Positions 23,277-31,743 of a DNA stretch of 37,383 bases are shown in pieces. This DNA is from Candidatus Gastranaerophilales bacterium (GTDB lineage: Bacteria; Cyanobacteriota; Vampirovibrionia; Gastranaerophilales; Gastranaerophilaceae): positions 1 to 37,383 of the forward strand of contig CALUVO010000086.1 in NCBI GenBank assembly GCA_944324245.1, written 5' to 3'. The first letter of the stretch is position 1. The number at the start of each line of letters is the position of its first letter. A program made the translations under genes and the position numbers. A model generated the notes under the pieces. It made no database searches, was not told the DNA's origin, and saw only the letters and a program-made list of their open reading frames with translations.

Positions 23277-25061
23277 ATGGCACAAATTAAAGTTTCTGAT
23301 TATATTGCAAAAAGATTAAAAGAAATTTATAACATACAGTTATTTTTTATGGTCTCAGGCGGTGGTGCAATGCACCTGAATGACAGTCTGGGGCGTTATA
23401 TACCGTATGTATGCAATCATAATGAGCAGGCGTGTGCTATTGCCGCAGAAGGTTATGCAAGAGTAAGCCAAAAACTTGCAGTAGTAAATGTAACAACTGG
23501 TCCGGGTGGATTAAACTGTTTGAACGGCGTTTTCGGTCAGTGGACAGATTCTGTTCCTGTGCTGTATATTTCCGGTCAGGTTAAATATTCTACGACTTTA
23601 GCTTCGTGTCCTGATTTAAAACTTAGGCAGCTCGGGGATCAGGAGGTTGATATAGTCAGTGTGGTTAAGCCGTTAACTAAATATGCTGTAATGGTTACAA
23701 AGCCTGAAGAAATAAAGTATCATCTTGACAGAGCGGTATATGAGGCAACAACAGGAAGAAAAGGCCCTGTATGGCTGGATATACCTATGAATGTACAGGG
23801 TGCAATTGTTGAAGAAAATGATTTGATTGATTTTGATATAACCTGTAAAACCTCAATTGATGAAACATTTTTTCAAATTGATACAATATTGAATAAGATT
23901 GAACAGTCTAAAAGACCGCTTATTATTGCCGGTCATGGAATAAGGCTTTCCGGCATGAAAGATACTCTTTTAAAGCTTTTGAAAAAGCTGGATATTCCAG
24001 TTGTTACGACTTTTAACGGAATGGATTTACTCCCTTCAGCTTTTCCTAATTGCATTGGGAGAATTGGTACTATAGGACAAAGAGCTGCAAATTTTGCTTT
24101 ACAAAACGCAGATTTAGTCCTTTGTTTAGGGTCAAGAAATAATATCCGCCAGGTCAGCTACAACTGGGAAAATTTTGCTAAAAAAGCCTTTAAAATCATG
24201 GTGGATATAGATGCTGCAGAATTGCAAAAACCGCTCGTAAAACCTGATATGGCGATAAATGCAAATCTGGAAGATTTTCTTCCCGTTTTTGAAGAAAAAG
24301 CTGCAAATATTGAACGCAGGGAGTGGCTTGATTTCTGTCAGAATTTAAAAGAAAAATATTCCTTTAAAAATACACCTGAATACGAACAAAAAGGTCAAAA
24401 AATAAATGTTTATCACTTTTTACACAGACTGTCGGAACTTATGCAAAAAGGAGATGCTTGTGTAACAGCAAACGGTACAGCAATAGTTGCAAGTGTACAA
24501 GCTGCCGTTATGAAAGAAGATGTAAGATATTTTTCAAATTCAGGTGATGCATCTATGGGGTATGACCTGCCGGCAGCAATAGGAGCGTGTCTTGCAAACA
24601 ATAAAAAAAGTACAGTTTGTCTTGCGGGAGACGGATCCATTATGATGAATCTGCAGGAATTGCAAACAGTTGTACACAATAATCTGCCGATTAAAATCTT
24701 TATAATCAACAATGACGGCTACAGCTCGATTAAGCAAACCCAGAATAATTTCTTCGAGGGCAGAAATACCGGAGCCGGCAGAACAAGCGGTGTTTCTTTG
24801 CCGGATTTTGTAAAAGTGGGACAGGCTTTTGGCATAGAGTCTTTTAAGCTTGAAAAACCTGATGAGATTGATGATGCAATAGAAAAAACTCTTAATGCCA
24901 CAAATCCTGTTATATGTGAGGTGCTGGTAAATCCCGATTATATTTTCACGCCCAAGCTTTCTTCAAAAAAACTTCCCGACGGAACTATGGTTTCTCCATC
25001 TTTAGAAAATATGTATCCTTTCCTGCCGGAAGACGAATATAATGCAAATATGCTGCAATAA
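23277..25061 (+). CDS. Thiamine diphosphate-dependent enzyme (acetolactate synthase-like)
   Basis: 594 residues from ATG 23277, chosen over the frame start at 23238 because that would overlap the aldolase gene and AGGA stands just before 23277. Three domains as in IlvB: PYR domain with the proton-relay Glu50 (HNEQACAIAAEGYAR, VTTGPGGLNCLNGVFG), central FAD/NAD-like domain (GHGIRLSGMKD), PP domain with GDG (451-453) and Asn479, the ThDP-magnesium motif. The opening SGGGAMHLNDSLG resembles ThDP enzymes in surface-sugar clusters (YerE-like) more than biosynthetic acetolactate synthase, and no IlvH small subunit is nearby. Last gene of the metalloregulator operon; a strong terminator follows. Confidence 0.88.
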   Translation: MAQIKVSDYIAKRLKEIYNIQLFFMVSGGGAMHLNDSLGRYIPYVCNHNEQACAIAAEGYARVSQKLAVVNVTTGPGGLNCLNGVFGQWTDSVPVLYISGQVKYSTTLASCPDLKLRQLGDQEVDIVSVVKPLTKYAVMVTKPEEIKYHLDRAVYEATTGRKGPVWLDIPMNVQGAIVEENDLIDFDITCKTSIDETFFQIDTILNKIEQSKRPLIIAGHGIRLSGMKDTLLKLLKKLDIPVVTTFNGMDLLPSAFPNCIGRIGTIGQRAANFALQNADLVLCLGSRNNIRQVSYNWENFAKKAFKIMVDIDAAELQKPLVKPDMAINANLEDFLPVFEEKAANIERREWLDFCQNLKEKYSFKNTPEYEQKGQKINVYHFLHRLSELMQKGDACVTANGTAIVASVQAAVMKEDVRYFSNSGDASMGYDLPAAIGACLANNKKSTVCLAGDGSIMMNLQELQTVVHNNLPIKIFIINNDGYSSIKQTQNNFFEGRNTGAGRTSGVSLPDFVKVGQAFGIESFKLEKPDEIDDAIEKTLNATNPVICEVLVNPDYIFTPKLSSKKLPDGTMVSPSLENMYPFLPEDEYNANMLQ

Positions 25062-25092
25062 TGTTTGATACCGGCTTAGACAAAATATAACG

Positions 25093-25125
25093 AAAAATTC
25101 CGGTTAAATATTAACCGGAATTTTT
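25093..25125. terminator. Bidirectional rho-independent terminator
   Basis: Perfect 15-base stem AAAAATTCCGGTTAA/TTAACCGGAATTTTT with a three-base loop, between the convergent ThDP gene and the YD-repeat gene. Confidence 0.92.
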
Positions 25126-25158
25126 GATGTTGGAATATGAAATATTCTCATTTTATAA

Positions 25159-26262
25159 TTAATATATACAAGGTACTTGTCCGCGTGAAACCTCTTCTAC
25201 GCTCGGAGCCTGATTGCTGGTTTTAGGATAAACTGTTTTGGCTTTGTATTTGCCTGTATAGAACCCAAATTCATCCTTAATAGCTTTATATTTTGTAACT
25301 GTATTGTTATTTAAATCTGTGTATTTTGCTTTAGTGATAACTGTATCACCTGTAGAAGGATCTCTCATTCTTTCTGTGCATGTTTCATATGATTTATATA
25401 TTGTACCTCTTCTATCACAAGTTTCTTTTGATACAATTTTGTCGTCTTTGTATGTGTGTTCTCTTACCACTCTATTGTTATCAAAGATTGTTTTATCATA
25501 TACTTTATTACCATTTGCATCGAATCTTTCACTTACAATTTTATTACTATTAAGATTGTTAATTCTTGTAATAGTTTCTTTGGAACCGTCAGAATAGAAT
25601 CTGTCAATTGCCTGTCCTTGTTCTCCATACATATTATTTTTTGAAGAATATGGCTGTGACTGGGATATAAGGGTGGGTTTTTGCGGTTTTACTTTTTTAT
25701 TGTTTACACGGTTCATTTTAACAGCACCGTTTTGCTGATATTCGATTAGAGTATCTTTGCCGGTAGTATTTGTAAACGTTTTTACAGGCTTGCCGTCTAC
25801 AGGATTATATGATGTTCTTCTGATTGTTCCGTCTAATGTAGTTACATTTGATTTTAAAAGCTGCCCCGCTTCATTATATTCTTTTACCATTACAGCACCA
25901 TTTTTATTTACTTTGCGGACTTCTTTGTGTCCGTTAGGGAGTACTCTTTCCGCTGTTTTTGTAGCTTTTGCTTTTTTGATTACTTCTTCTATTTCTTTAG
26001 CAGCTTTTTGCTGTGTTTGATATACAAAAGCATCTTTTTGTGATGTAATATCAGCAATTTCTCTGGCTGCTTTTCCCTTAAGAGCCTGTATTTCCTGCTG
26101 CACCTTGCCTACGGCCTCTTCGCCTAATTGTACAGCTTTTTTTACTGCTTCTTCTATTGCATTCTGGGCGCTTTCTTTTGAAACGCCGCCTAGTGCTTTA
26201 CTTTTTAATACAGAATATGCCTCTTTTGTAATATTAGAAATTTGTTCGGGGTTGATAGCCAT
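25159..26262 (-). CDS. Hypothetical protein: coiled coil plus YD/MORN-like repeats
   Basis: 367 residues, no family recognised. Residues 1-105 are Ala/Glu/Lys/Gln-rich and likely coiled coil (AIEEAVKKAVQLGEEAVGKV). From about 108 there are repeated short beta-hairpin-like units: VLPNGHKEVRKVNKNGAVMV, KEYNEAGQLLKS, RFYSDGSKETI, RFDANGNKVYDK, DNNRVVREHTYKDDKIVS. They recall YwqK/MORN or RHS YD repeats, which often form beta-solenoids. A few Cys near the end (ETCDRRG, YETCTERM). No signal peptide. AAGGAA lies upstream of the ATG. Isolated between the ThDP operon and the M48 protease; function unknown. Confidence 0.7.
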   Translation of the reverse strand: MAINPEQISNITKEAYSVLKSKALGGVSKESAQNAIEEAVKKAVQLGEEAVGKVQQEIQALKGKAAREIADITSQKDAFVYQTQQKAAKEIEEVIKKAKATKTAERVLPNGHKEVRKVNKNGAVMVKEYNEAGQLLKSNVTTLDGTIRRTSYNPVDGKPVKTFTNTTGKDTLIEYQQNGAVKMNRVNNKKVKPQKPTLISQSQPYSSKNNMYGEQGQAIDRFYSDGSKETITRINNLNSNKIVSERFDANGNKVYDKTIFDNNRVVREHTYKDDKIVSKETCDRRGTIYKSYETCTERMRDPSTGDTVITKAKYTDLNNNTVTKYKAIKDEFGFYTGKYKAKTVYPKTSNQAPSVEEVSRGQVPCIY

Positions 26263-26415
26263 AAAAATATTCCTTTCCTAAAGTAAAAACTACACTTATT
26301 AATATAAAAACCGCTGCACAAATAAAATTGATGACTCCTATTTTTCCCGCATATTACATAATGCTGTTTTATTCATATATTCAGACAAAAAACAAGCTTA
26401 ATATTTGTTTACAAA

Positions 26416-26445
26416 AAAGGAGAAATGTTTTCACACTTCTCCTTT
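26416..26445. terminator. Terminator after the M48 protease gene
   Basis: Stem AAAGGAGAA (26416-26424)/TTCTCCTTT (26437-26445) with a 12-base loop and A-rich flanks on both sides, about 20 bases past the protease stop on the minus strand. Confidence 0.75.
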
Positions 26446-26464
26446 AAAAATTAATATTAAAAAA

Positions 26465-27325
26465 CTAATTTCCAGAAACCTGCATCAAGCTGTAAGCAGA
26501 ACTCCAAGGATTTGTGGATTTTGCCATATTTCTTGCTCTTTTAAGCTTTTCTTTTTGAAGTTTTTCCTGTTCTTTTTGAGCTTTTTCCATTTTTTTAGAG
26601 TCAGTTTTTCTGATTTTTAAATTTGCATAAATCAGATTCAGCGCACTCTGGTAAGAATCTGTTTTGTAATTTGCTTTTACCTTTTCAGGATAATTATAAT
26701 TTGCATAGTCATATATATTCATGATTCTTTCTTCGCAGGAAAGATTGGAATCTAATAACCCGCCTGCTTCAGTAAAATCTGATTTATACACAACAGAAAT
26801 CAATGCCAGAGGGTTATATCCTGCTGTCATAAGAAGGTCCACAGCGGTTATATCTGCTTCTTTTTCATTGTCTTTATTTACCTTATTTGAAGAAATTGTT
26901 TTTATAAGACCTACTGTTGCAGAACCGTTCTCCGTTTTTGTATTCGGATTAACAGAAGAAAGCAATGAATCAAAAATAGAAGATTTGGCAGTATGACCGT
27001 TTATAAGGTGTCCTATTTCGTGTGCAACAACCGCAGCCAGCTCATTGTCATTTTCAACATATTTCAAATCTCCGGCATAAATATAAACAGTTTGTGTATA
27101 CGTTGCTTCCGAATTCATATTTTGATTGTCTGTTACCTTAAATGTAACAGTAGAAGGCATCTTGTTAGCCTTAATAATATTTTGTCCGATAGTATTAAGA
27201 TGGCCGACATTTTTTGAATCAAACCAATTTGTTGATGTGTTATACGAAGCAGCATACGCACCTGCAAAAAATGCGGGCATACATGCCAGCAGAGAGAATA
27301 ACATTAATGTAAAAATCTTTTTCAT
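26465..27325 (-). CDS. Exported M48-family zinc metalloprotease
   Basis: 286 residues. Signal peptide 1-25 (MKK, hydrophobic core, AYA-A). Zinc site HEIGH at 102-106 (Glu103 catalytic) with the third ligand Glu154 in NEKEADITAVDLL, the ExxAD pattern of M48 proteases such as BepA/LoiP. The C-terminal third is helical and ends with a Lys/Glu-rich coiled coil (about 235-270), and lacks the TPR block of BepA. An envelope quality-control role is the family's usual one and is inferred here. AAAGGAG lies ahead of the ATG. Divergent from lpxK. Confidence 0.92.
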   Translation of the reverse strand: MKKIFTLMLFSLLACMPAFFAGAYAASYNTSTNWFDSKNVGHLNTIGQNIIKANKMPSTVTFKVTDNQNMNSEATYTQTVYIYAGDLKYVENDNELAAVVAHEIGHLINGHTAKSSIFDSLLSSVNPNTKTENGSATVGLIKTISSNKVNKDNEKEADITAVDLLMTAGYNPLALISVVYKSDFTEAGGLLDSNLSCEERIMNIYDYANYNYPEKVKANYKTDSYQSALNLIYANLKIRKTDSKKMEKAQKEQEKLQKEKLKRARNMAKSTNPWSSAYSLMQVSGN

Positions 27326-27338
27326 ATATACTCCTTTC

Positions 27339-27382
27339 CATGTATAAAAATATTATAGACTGTTAAAAAATTTTTATACATG
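27339..27382. promoter_or_regulatory. Long inverted repeat between divergent M48 and lpxK promoters
   Basis: Perfect 13-base arms CATGTATAAAAAT (27339-27351) and ATTTTTATACATG (27370-27382) enclose 18 bases that hold a minus-strand TATAAT (27352-27357), a plausible -10 for the protease gene. Because the genes diverge here it is not a terminator. It may be an operator or a hairpin in the protease leader. Confidence 0.45.
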
Positions 27383-27433
27383 AAAATATGCGAAAAATAT
27401 GACATCTTAACAAATTTATTATAAAATCAGTGT

Positions 27434-28498
27434 ATGAAGGTATTTTTAACAGAGTTTCATTACAAAAAAAAGTTTACATTCTCTGAGAAAATTGGAGCAG
27501 GTTTATTATACGTTATACTTGCGCTGCCATCTTTAGTATATTTTTGCATAGTTAAAGTCAGAAATTTTTTATATAACAAAAATATTTTAAAAACCTATCA
27601 ACCGCACACATATACAATCTCAGTAGGAAATCTTACAACCGGAGGCACGGGAAAAACCCCAATAACAGCGGAAATTGCAAATTATTTCAGCAAAAAAGGC
27701 GATTATCCCGCAATTCTGTCACGCGGTTACGGCGGAAAATTGCAAAACAGAGAAGTCAATGTAGTTTCCGACGGTAAAAATATCAACTTTACGGCAAAAG
27801 AAGCAGGCGATGAACCTGTATGGCTGGCAAAGCATTGTCCGAAAACTGCTGTTTTGACCTGTGCTAGCAGAGTAAAGGCAGCAAAGTTTGCAAAAAATAA
27901 ACTGCACTGCACAAAACTGATTCTCGATGACGGATATCAGCACAGAAAAATCGGCAGGGATTTAAATATCCTTGTTGTAGATTCAGAAAAGCAATTCTCA
28001 AACGGTTTTGTTCTGCCTCTCGGTGCTCTGAGAGAACCCTTATCAGAGATTAAACGTGCAGACAGGATTATTGTTACAAATAAAAATTTCAATGATAAAA
28101 AAGCAAAAACTTTTGCCAGATATTTAAGAAAAAAATATAATATTCCGACATTTGTCTGTTCCATGCTGCCGGACACAATATATGACATAAAAACAGACGC
28201 AGCTATCGAAGAAAATCAGCCGGTTATTGCTTTCAGTGCTATCGGACAGCCAGAGCAGTTCTACAAATATCTGCGCCATTATGATGTTATGGCAACAAAA
28301 GATTTTCCCGACCACCATATCTATACAAAAGAAGATATAGAATGTCTCAGACAACTAATGAAAAAATATGATGCAAAATATATGATAACAACAGAAAAAG
28401 ATGCAGTAAAAATAAGAGAAATTGCGGATAAAGACAATGAGATTTTTTGCCTGAAACTAAAACCGGTTTTGGCTTTGAAAGGAATTCTGGATGAATAA
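27434..28498 (+). CDS. lpxK: Tetraacyldisaccharide 4'-kinase
   Basis: Adds the 4' phosphate in lipid A synthesis at the inner membrane. 354 residues: an N-terminal membrane helix (about 20-42), then the P-loop SVGNLTTGGTGKTP near 62-76 and ILSRGYGGK, DEPVWLAKHCP, LILDDGYQHRKI with the catalytic Asp pair, and DFPDHHIYTKED. ATG 27434 lacks a clear ribosome site and TATAAAAT lies only about 10 bases upstream, so the transcript could be nearly leaderless. It overlaps the GT9 gene by eight bases, so they are coupled. Good evidence that the organism makes LPS. Confidence 0.96.
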   Translation: MKVFLTEFHYKKKFTFSEKIGAGLLYVILALPSLVYFCIVKVRNFLYNKNILKTYQPHTYTISVGNLTTGGTGKTPITAEIANYFSKKGDYPAILSRGYGGKLQNREVNVVSDGKNINFTAKEAGDEPVWLAKHCPKTAVLTCASRVKAAKFAKNKLHCTKLILDDGYQHRKIGRDLNILVVDSEKQFSNGFVLPLGALREPLSEIKRADRIIVTNKNFNDKKAKTFARYLRKKYNIPTFVCSMLPDTIYDIKTDAAIEENQPVIAFSAIGQPEQFYKYLRHYDVMATKDFPDHHIYTKEDIECLRQLMKKYDAKYMITTEKDAVKIREIADKDNEIFCLKLKPVLALKGILDE

Positions 28499-29558
28499 AA
28501 AATATAAAATTCTTGTTATGAGATATCGTTTTATAGGGGATACTATTCTTACAATTCCTTTTTTGAGAAATTTAAGATATGCATATCCTGATGCACAGAT
28601 AGACATGCTCGTTGCACCGGTTTCCGGAGAAGTTATTGATAAATGCCCTTATGTCGACAACTTTATTTATTTTGATACGACAAAAAAACACAGATATGAA
28701 AATAAAGCAGGAAATGAAAAAAAAGATTTTCTGTATTACGTAAAATATTTAAAAGAACAAAAATACGATAAAGCCTATGTCTTAAAACGTTCTTTTTCCA
28801 GCGCCTTTCTTGCTTTTGCTGCAGGTATAAAAGAAAGAATAGGATTTAATACGGAATGCAGAGGCTTTCTGCTTACAAAAAAAACACCGTATATTGAAGA
28901 TAAACATGAAATTGATTGTTTTCTTGATGTCTTAAAAACTGACAATATAGAAGTAAAAGATAACTATCTTGAAAACTGGGTAACACAGGAAGAAATTGAA
29001 GAAGTAAAAGCAATAATGCGTGAAAAAAATCTCAATCCCGATGACGAAATAAAAAAAGTAATTATTCACGCAACAAGCGGAAACCGCAAAAAAGAATGGG
29101 CAAAAGATAAATGGGCAGAGATTATCACCTGGCTCAGCAATGAAGCAAACGTGCAAGTCGTTTTTAACGGAACCCAAAACGATTCTGCAGTATATGACGA
29201 AATAATGTCTTATATAAAAGAAGATTTAAAAATACCGCCTGTAAATTTTTGCGGATGTTTCAATCTTCGAAAAACTCTTGCTTTTACAAAATTGTGCGGC
29301 CTAATTGCCGGATGCGACAGCGGAAATCTTCATATAGCAGCGTCTGTAGGCACACCTGTAATCGGAATATACGGTCCTATGAATACAATTAAATGGCGTG
29401 CTTATTCGGAGGATTCCATTGTTATAAAAACAAATCTGCCCTGTCAGCCCTGCGGATTGAAAAAGAAATGTAAAAGAGATTATCAATGTATAAAAGATAT
29501 CAGTGTTGAACAGGTAAAAAGAGAAATTGTCGAGAAAATAGCCTCTCAAATTCAATAA
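28491..29558 (+). CDS. Glycosyltransferase family 9 (ADP-heptose:LPS heptosyltransferase-like)
   Basis: 355 residues, GT-B fold. N-terminal KILVMRYRFIGDTILTIPFLRNLRYAYP is the GT9 opening; the C-terminal half has VIIHATSGNRKKEWAKDKWAEI and IAGCDSGNLHIAASVGTPVIGIYGP (about 275-297), the conserved ADP-sugar pocket. A Cys-rich tail (LPCQPCGLKKKCKRDYQCI) matches many RfaF/WaaF-type proteins. Probably transfers heptose to the LPS core. The start overlaps the end of lpxK. Whether it is heptosyltransferase I, II or III is not decided. Confidence 0.9.
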   Translation: MNKKYKILVMRYRFIGDTILTIPFLRNLRYAYPDAQIDMLVAPVSGEVIDKCPYVDNFIYFDTTKKHRYENKAGNEKKDFLYYVKYLKEQKYDKAYVLKRSFSSAFLAFAAGIKERIGFNTECRGFLLTKKTPYIEDKHEIDCFLDVLKTDNIEVKDNYLENWVTQEEIEEVKAIMREKNLNPDDEIKKVIIHATSGNRKKEWAKDKWAEIITWLSNEANVQVVFNGTQNDSAVYDEIMSYIKEDLKIPPVNFCGCFNLRKTLAFTKLCGLIAGCDSGNLHIAASVGTPVIGIYGPMNTIKWRAYSEDSIVIKTNLPCQPCGLKKKCKRDYQCIKDISVEQVKREIVEKIASQIQ

Positions 29559-29719
29559 TAGTTTGATTCTAATACAAACGGTGTAGTTTTTATTTATTGG
29601 TTCAATTTTTGAAATTATCACCCGTTATATTTATATGTAAGCCGTAAAAATAATAAGGTTACGGGATTATTTTTCCTCAACAATAATTTTAGATACATAT
29701 ATAGAGAATCAAGGAATTT

Positions 29720-30085
29720 ATGATAGACACAGATTCATTGTACGGACAAGACATATTTTTAAAAGTCGGCAATTATAACAAAAACATTTTTGAGGCAATA
29801 AATGAGACAAAAGATTTTATCTCAAATAATCATTGTCCTTTTCTTAATATTGATATATCGGGTCTGAACATGATAGATGCACTTAAAGTCTGTGTATTAT
29901 CGTCTACTTTCCATTTTGCAAAATATGCAAACGGAAAAATAAAATGGTTTGTTAAAGATGAAAGAACAAAAGAGCAAATTGAGCTTTTAAAACTAGATAA
30001 TATAGAAATTGAAATCAAACGTTCTAAGAGAAATTATACGGATTTTGGTGAAAGCTTTGTAAGAAAACTGTCAATTTGCAAATAA
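29720..30085 (+). CDS. STAS-like small protein
   Basis: 121 residues, no certain family. The middle (FLNIDISGLNMIDALKVCVL) resembles the beta-strand and helix of STAS anti-sigma-antagonist domains, where the conserved D[FL]SG precedes the phosphorylated Ser/Thr; the SSTFHFAKYANGKIKWFV stretch follows. AAGGA stands 6 bases before the ATG. No anti-sigma kinase is nearby. It stands alone, 161 bases after the GT9 gene in a gap where I see only an AT-rich likely promoter, and converges with aroB. Confidence 0.6.
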   Translation: MIDTDSLYGQDIFLKVGNYNKNIFEAINETKDFISNNHCPFLNIDISGLNMIDALKVCVLSSTFHFAKYANGKIKWFVKDERTKEQIELLKLDNIEIEIKRSKRNYTDFGESFVRKLSICK

Positions 30086-30124
30086 TATCCGCGTAAAATT
30101 CATGATGAACTTAGATTCAATTTG

Positions 30125-31228
30125 CTACATAAAGTCATCTATACTTTCAAAAACATGTTCTTTTGTTATATCTGATACGCTAACAACGCTGTAATGGCTA
30201 TTCGGCAAAATAAAGCGAATTTTTCCGCCTTTTGCTTTTTTATCAAGAAACATCTCTTCGTAGAATTTTTCTTTATCAAGGTTAAAGCCAACAGGAGCTA
30301 TATCGTAATCGTCTATCAGTTCCATAGCTGATTCAAAATAGTCTTTGCTTATCAAACCTCTGATTAAAGCAAGTTTAAATGCCATTTTTATACCCGCACC
30401 AACAGCTTCTCCGTGGGTGTATACAGTATAATTTGTAAGGTTTTCAATAGAGTGAGCAAATGTATGTCCCAGATTTAATATAGCTCTTAGGCCTTTTTCT
30501 GTTTCATCCTGATTTACAACAGAAGCCTTTAAAGTGCAGCATATATCAATGAGTTTTGACATAATATCAGGATTTAAATCAAAAATCTCCTGCTTATTTT
30601 GTTTTAGAAAATCAAACAATCTGTAATTCAAAGGACAAGCGCAGGATTTTTCTATAAAAGCATATTTTAAAACCTCTGCCAGCCCTGTTTTAAGCTGTCT
30701 TAACGGAAGTGTTTTCAAAACGGAAATATCCGTAAGTACAAGTTTGGGCTGATAAAAAGCACCGATAAGATTTTTTCCGTGTTCATGGTTGATTGCAACT
30801 TTCCCGCCCACAGAAGAGTCTACCTGAGCAAGAAGAGTGGTCGGTATCTGGATAAAGTCGCAGCCTCTCATATAGCTTGCCGCCGCAAAACCTGCCATAT
30901 CACCGATAACGCCTCCGCCAAAAGCAATTATGCAGTCATTTCTCTCCAATTTATGTTCAACGGCTGTATCCAGTATAAGTTTATAATTTTCGATGTTTTT
31001 GTATTCTTCACCGTCTTCCAGTATGAGCCATACGGAATTTTTTATATTAATATTGCTCATATATAATTTTGCAACTGTTTCATTAGTTACAATCAGAAGT
31101 TTGTTTGCTTTTGTATATTTTTTTATGATTTCATCTGCGTTTTCAAGCAAATTCCGGCCTATTAATATGTCGTAAGAATAAGCCTGTTTTTCCGGTATAT
31201 TTACTTTTTGTTCAATTAATTGTGTCAT
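30125..31228 (-). CDS. aroB: 3-dehydroquinate synthase
   Basis: Second step of the shikimate pathway, NAD- and zinc-dependent cyclisation of DAHP. 367 residues, full length. NAD-binding GGGVIGDMAGFAAASYMRG near 103-121, PTTLLAQVDSSVGGKVAIN, and the metal ligands in LAEVLKYAFI and NLGHTFAHSIE. Overlaps the end of aroK by 17 bases, so translation is coupled. Third gene of aroC-aroK-aroB. Confidence 0.98.
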   Translation of the reverse strand: MTQLIEQKVNIPEKQAYSYDILIGRNLLENADEIIKKYTKANKLLIVTNETVAKLYMSNINIKNSVWLILEDGEEYKNIENYKLILDTAVEHKLERNDCIIAFGGGVIGDMAGFAAASYMRGCDFIQIPTTLLAQVDSSVGGKVAINHEHGKNLIGAFYQPKLVLTDISVLKTLPLRQLKTGLAEVLKYAFIEKSCACPLNYRLFDFLKQNKQEIFDLNPDIMSKLIDICCTLKASVVNQDETEKGLRAILNLGHTFAHSIENLTNYTVYTHGEAVGAGIKMAFKLALIRGLISKDYFESAMELIDDYDIAPVGFNLDKEKFYEEMFLDKKAKGGKIRFILPNSHYSVVSVSDITKEHVFESIDDFM

Positions 31229-31739
31229 ATTTTTCTATTATTTCATCCGCAATTTCTATAAGTTCTTTTTTCTCTGTATTTATCTCAAAATCAGCCATTT
31301 TATAAAAAGGCTCTCTTTTTTTTATTAATTCAATAAGCCGTTCTTTAGGGTTAGGGTGTTTGAGCATAGGACGATGATTTATATTAGTTTTTCGTACTCT
31401 TGCCAGCAGTTCATCAACAGATGCTTTAAGATAAAAAATCACGCTGTTTTTCTTTAAAAGTTCTATATTATCAGGGTTCTCAACAATTCCGCCGCCTGTT
31501 GCTATTACCTGATTATGATAATTTGCATATTTTGCAATCAAATCGTGTTCGAGTTTTCTGAAATGGGCTTCTCCTTCAATCGCAAAAATTTCTTCTATAT
31601 GTTTTTTTGCAAGTTTTTCAATTTCTTTGTCTATATCAAGATACTGAAAATCTTTTAATTTTTCATCGAGAAGATGGGCAATTGTACTTTTGCCTGCACC
31701 CATCATACCTATTAAAACAATGTTCTTTTTGTTGTCCAA
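31212..31739 (-). CDS. aroK: Shikimate kinase
   Basis: Phosphorylates shikimate for the pathway step before EPSP synthase. 175 residues. Walker A GMMGAGKST near 11-19, DIDKEIEK (magnesium and shikimate), FRKLEHDLI with the shikimate-binding Arg, TGGGIVEN, and the lid with INHRPML. ATG 31739, four bases after aroC. The end overlaps aroB. Confidence 0.97.
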   Translation of the reverse strand: MDNKKNIVLIGMMGAGKSTIAHLLDEKLKDFQYLDIDKEIEKLAKKHIEEIFAIEGEAHFRKLEHDLIAKYANYHNQVIATGGGIVENPDNIELLKKNSVIFYLKASVDELLARVRKTNINHRPMLKHPNPKERLIELIKKREPFYKMADFEINTEKKELIEIADEIIEKYDTIN

Positions 31740-31743
31740 AATT

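Noticed and set aside
22448..25061. Ordinary acetolactate synthase (ilvB) operon
   Set aside because: No ilvH or ilvC, the N-terminus differs from biosynthetic IlvB, and the partner is an aldolase.
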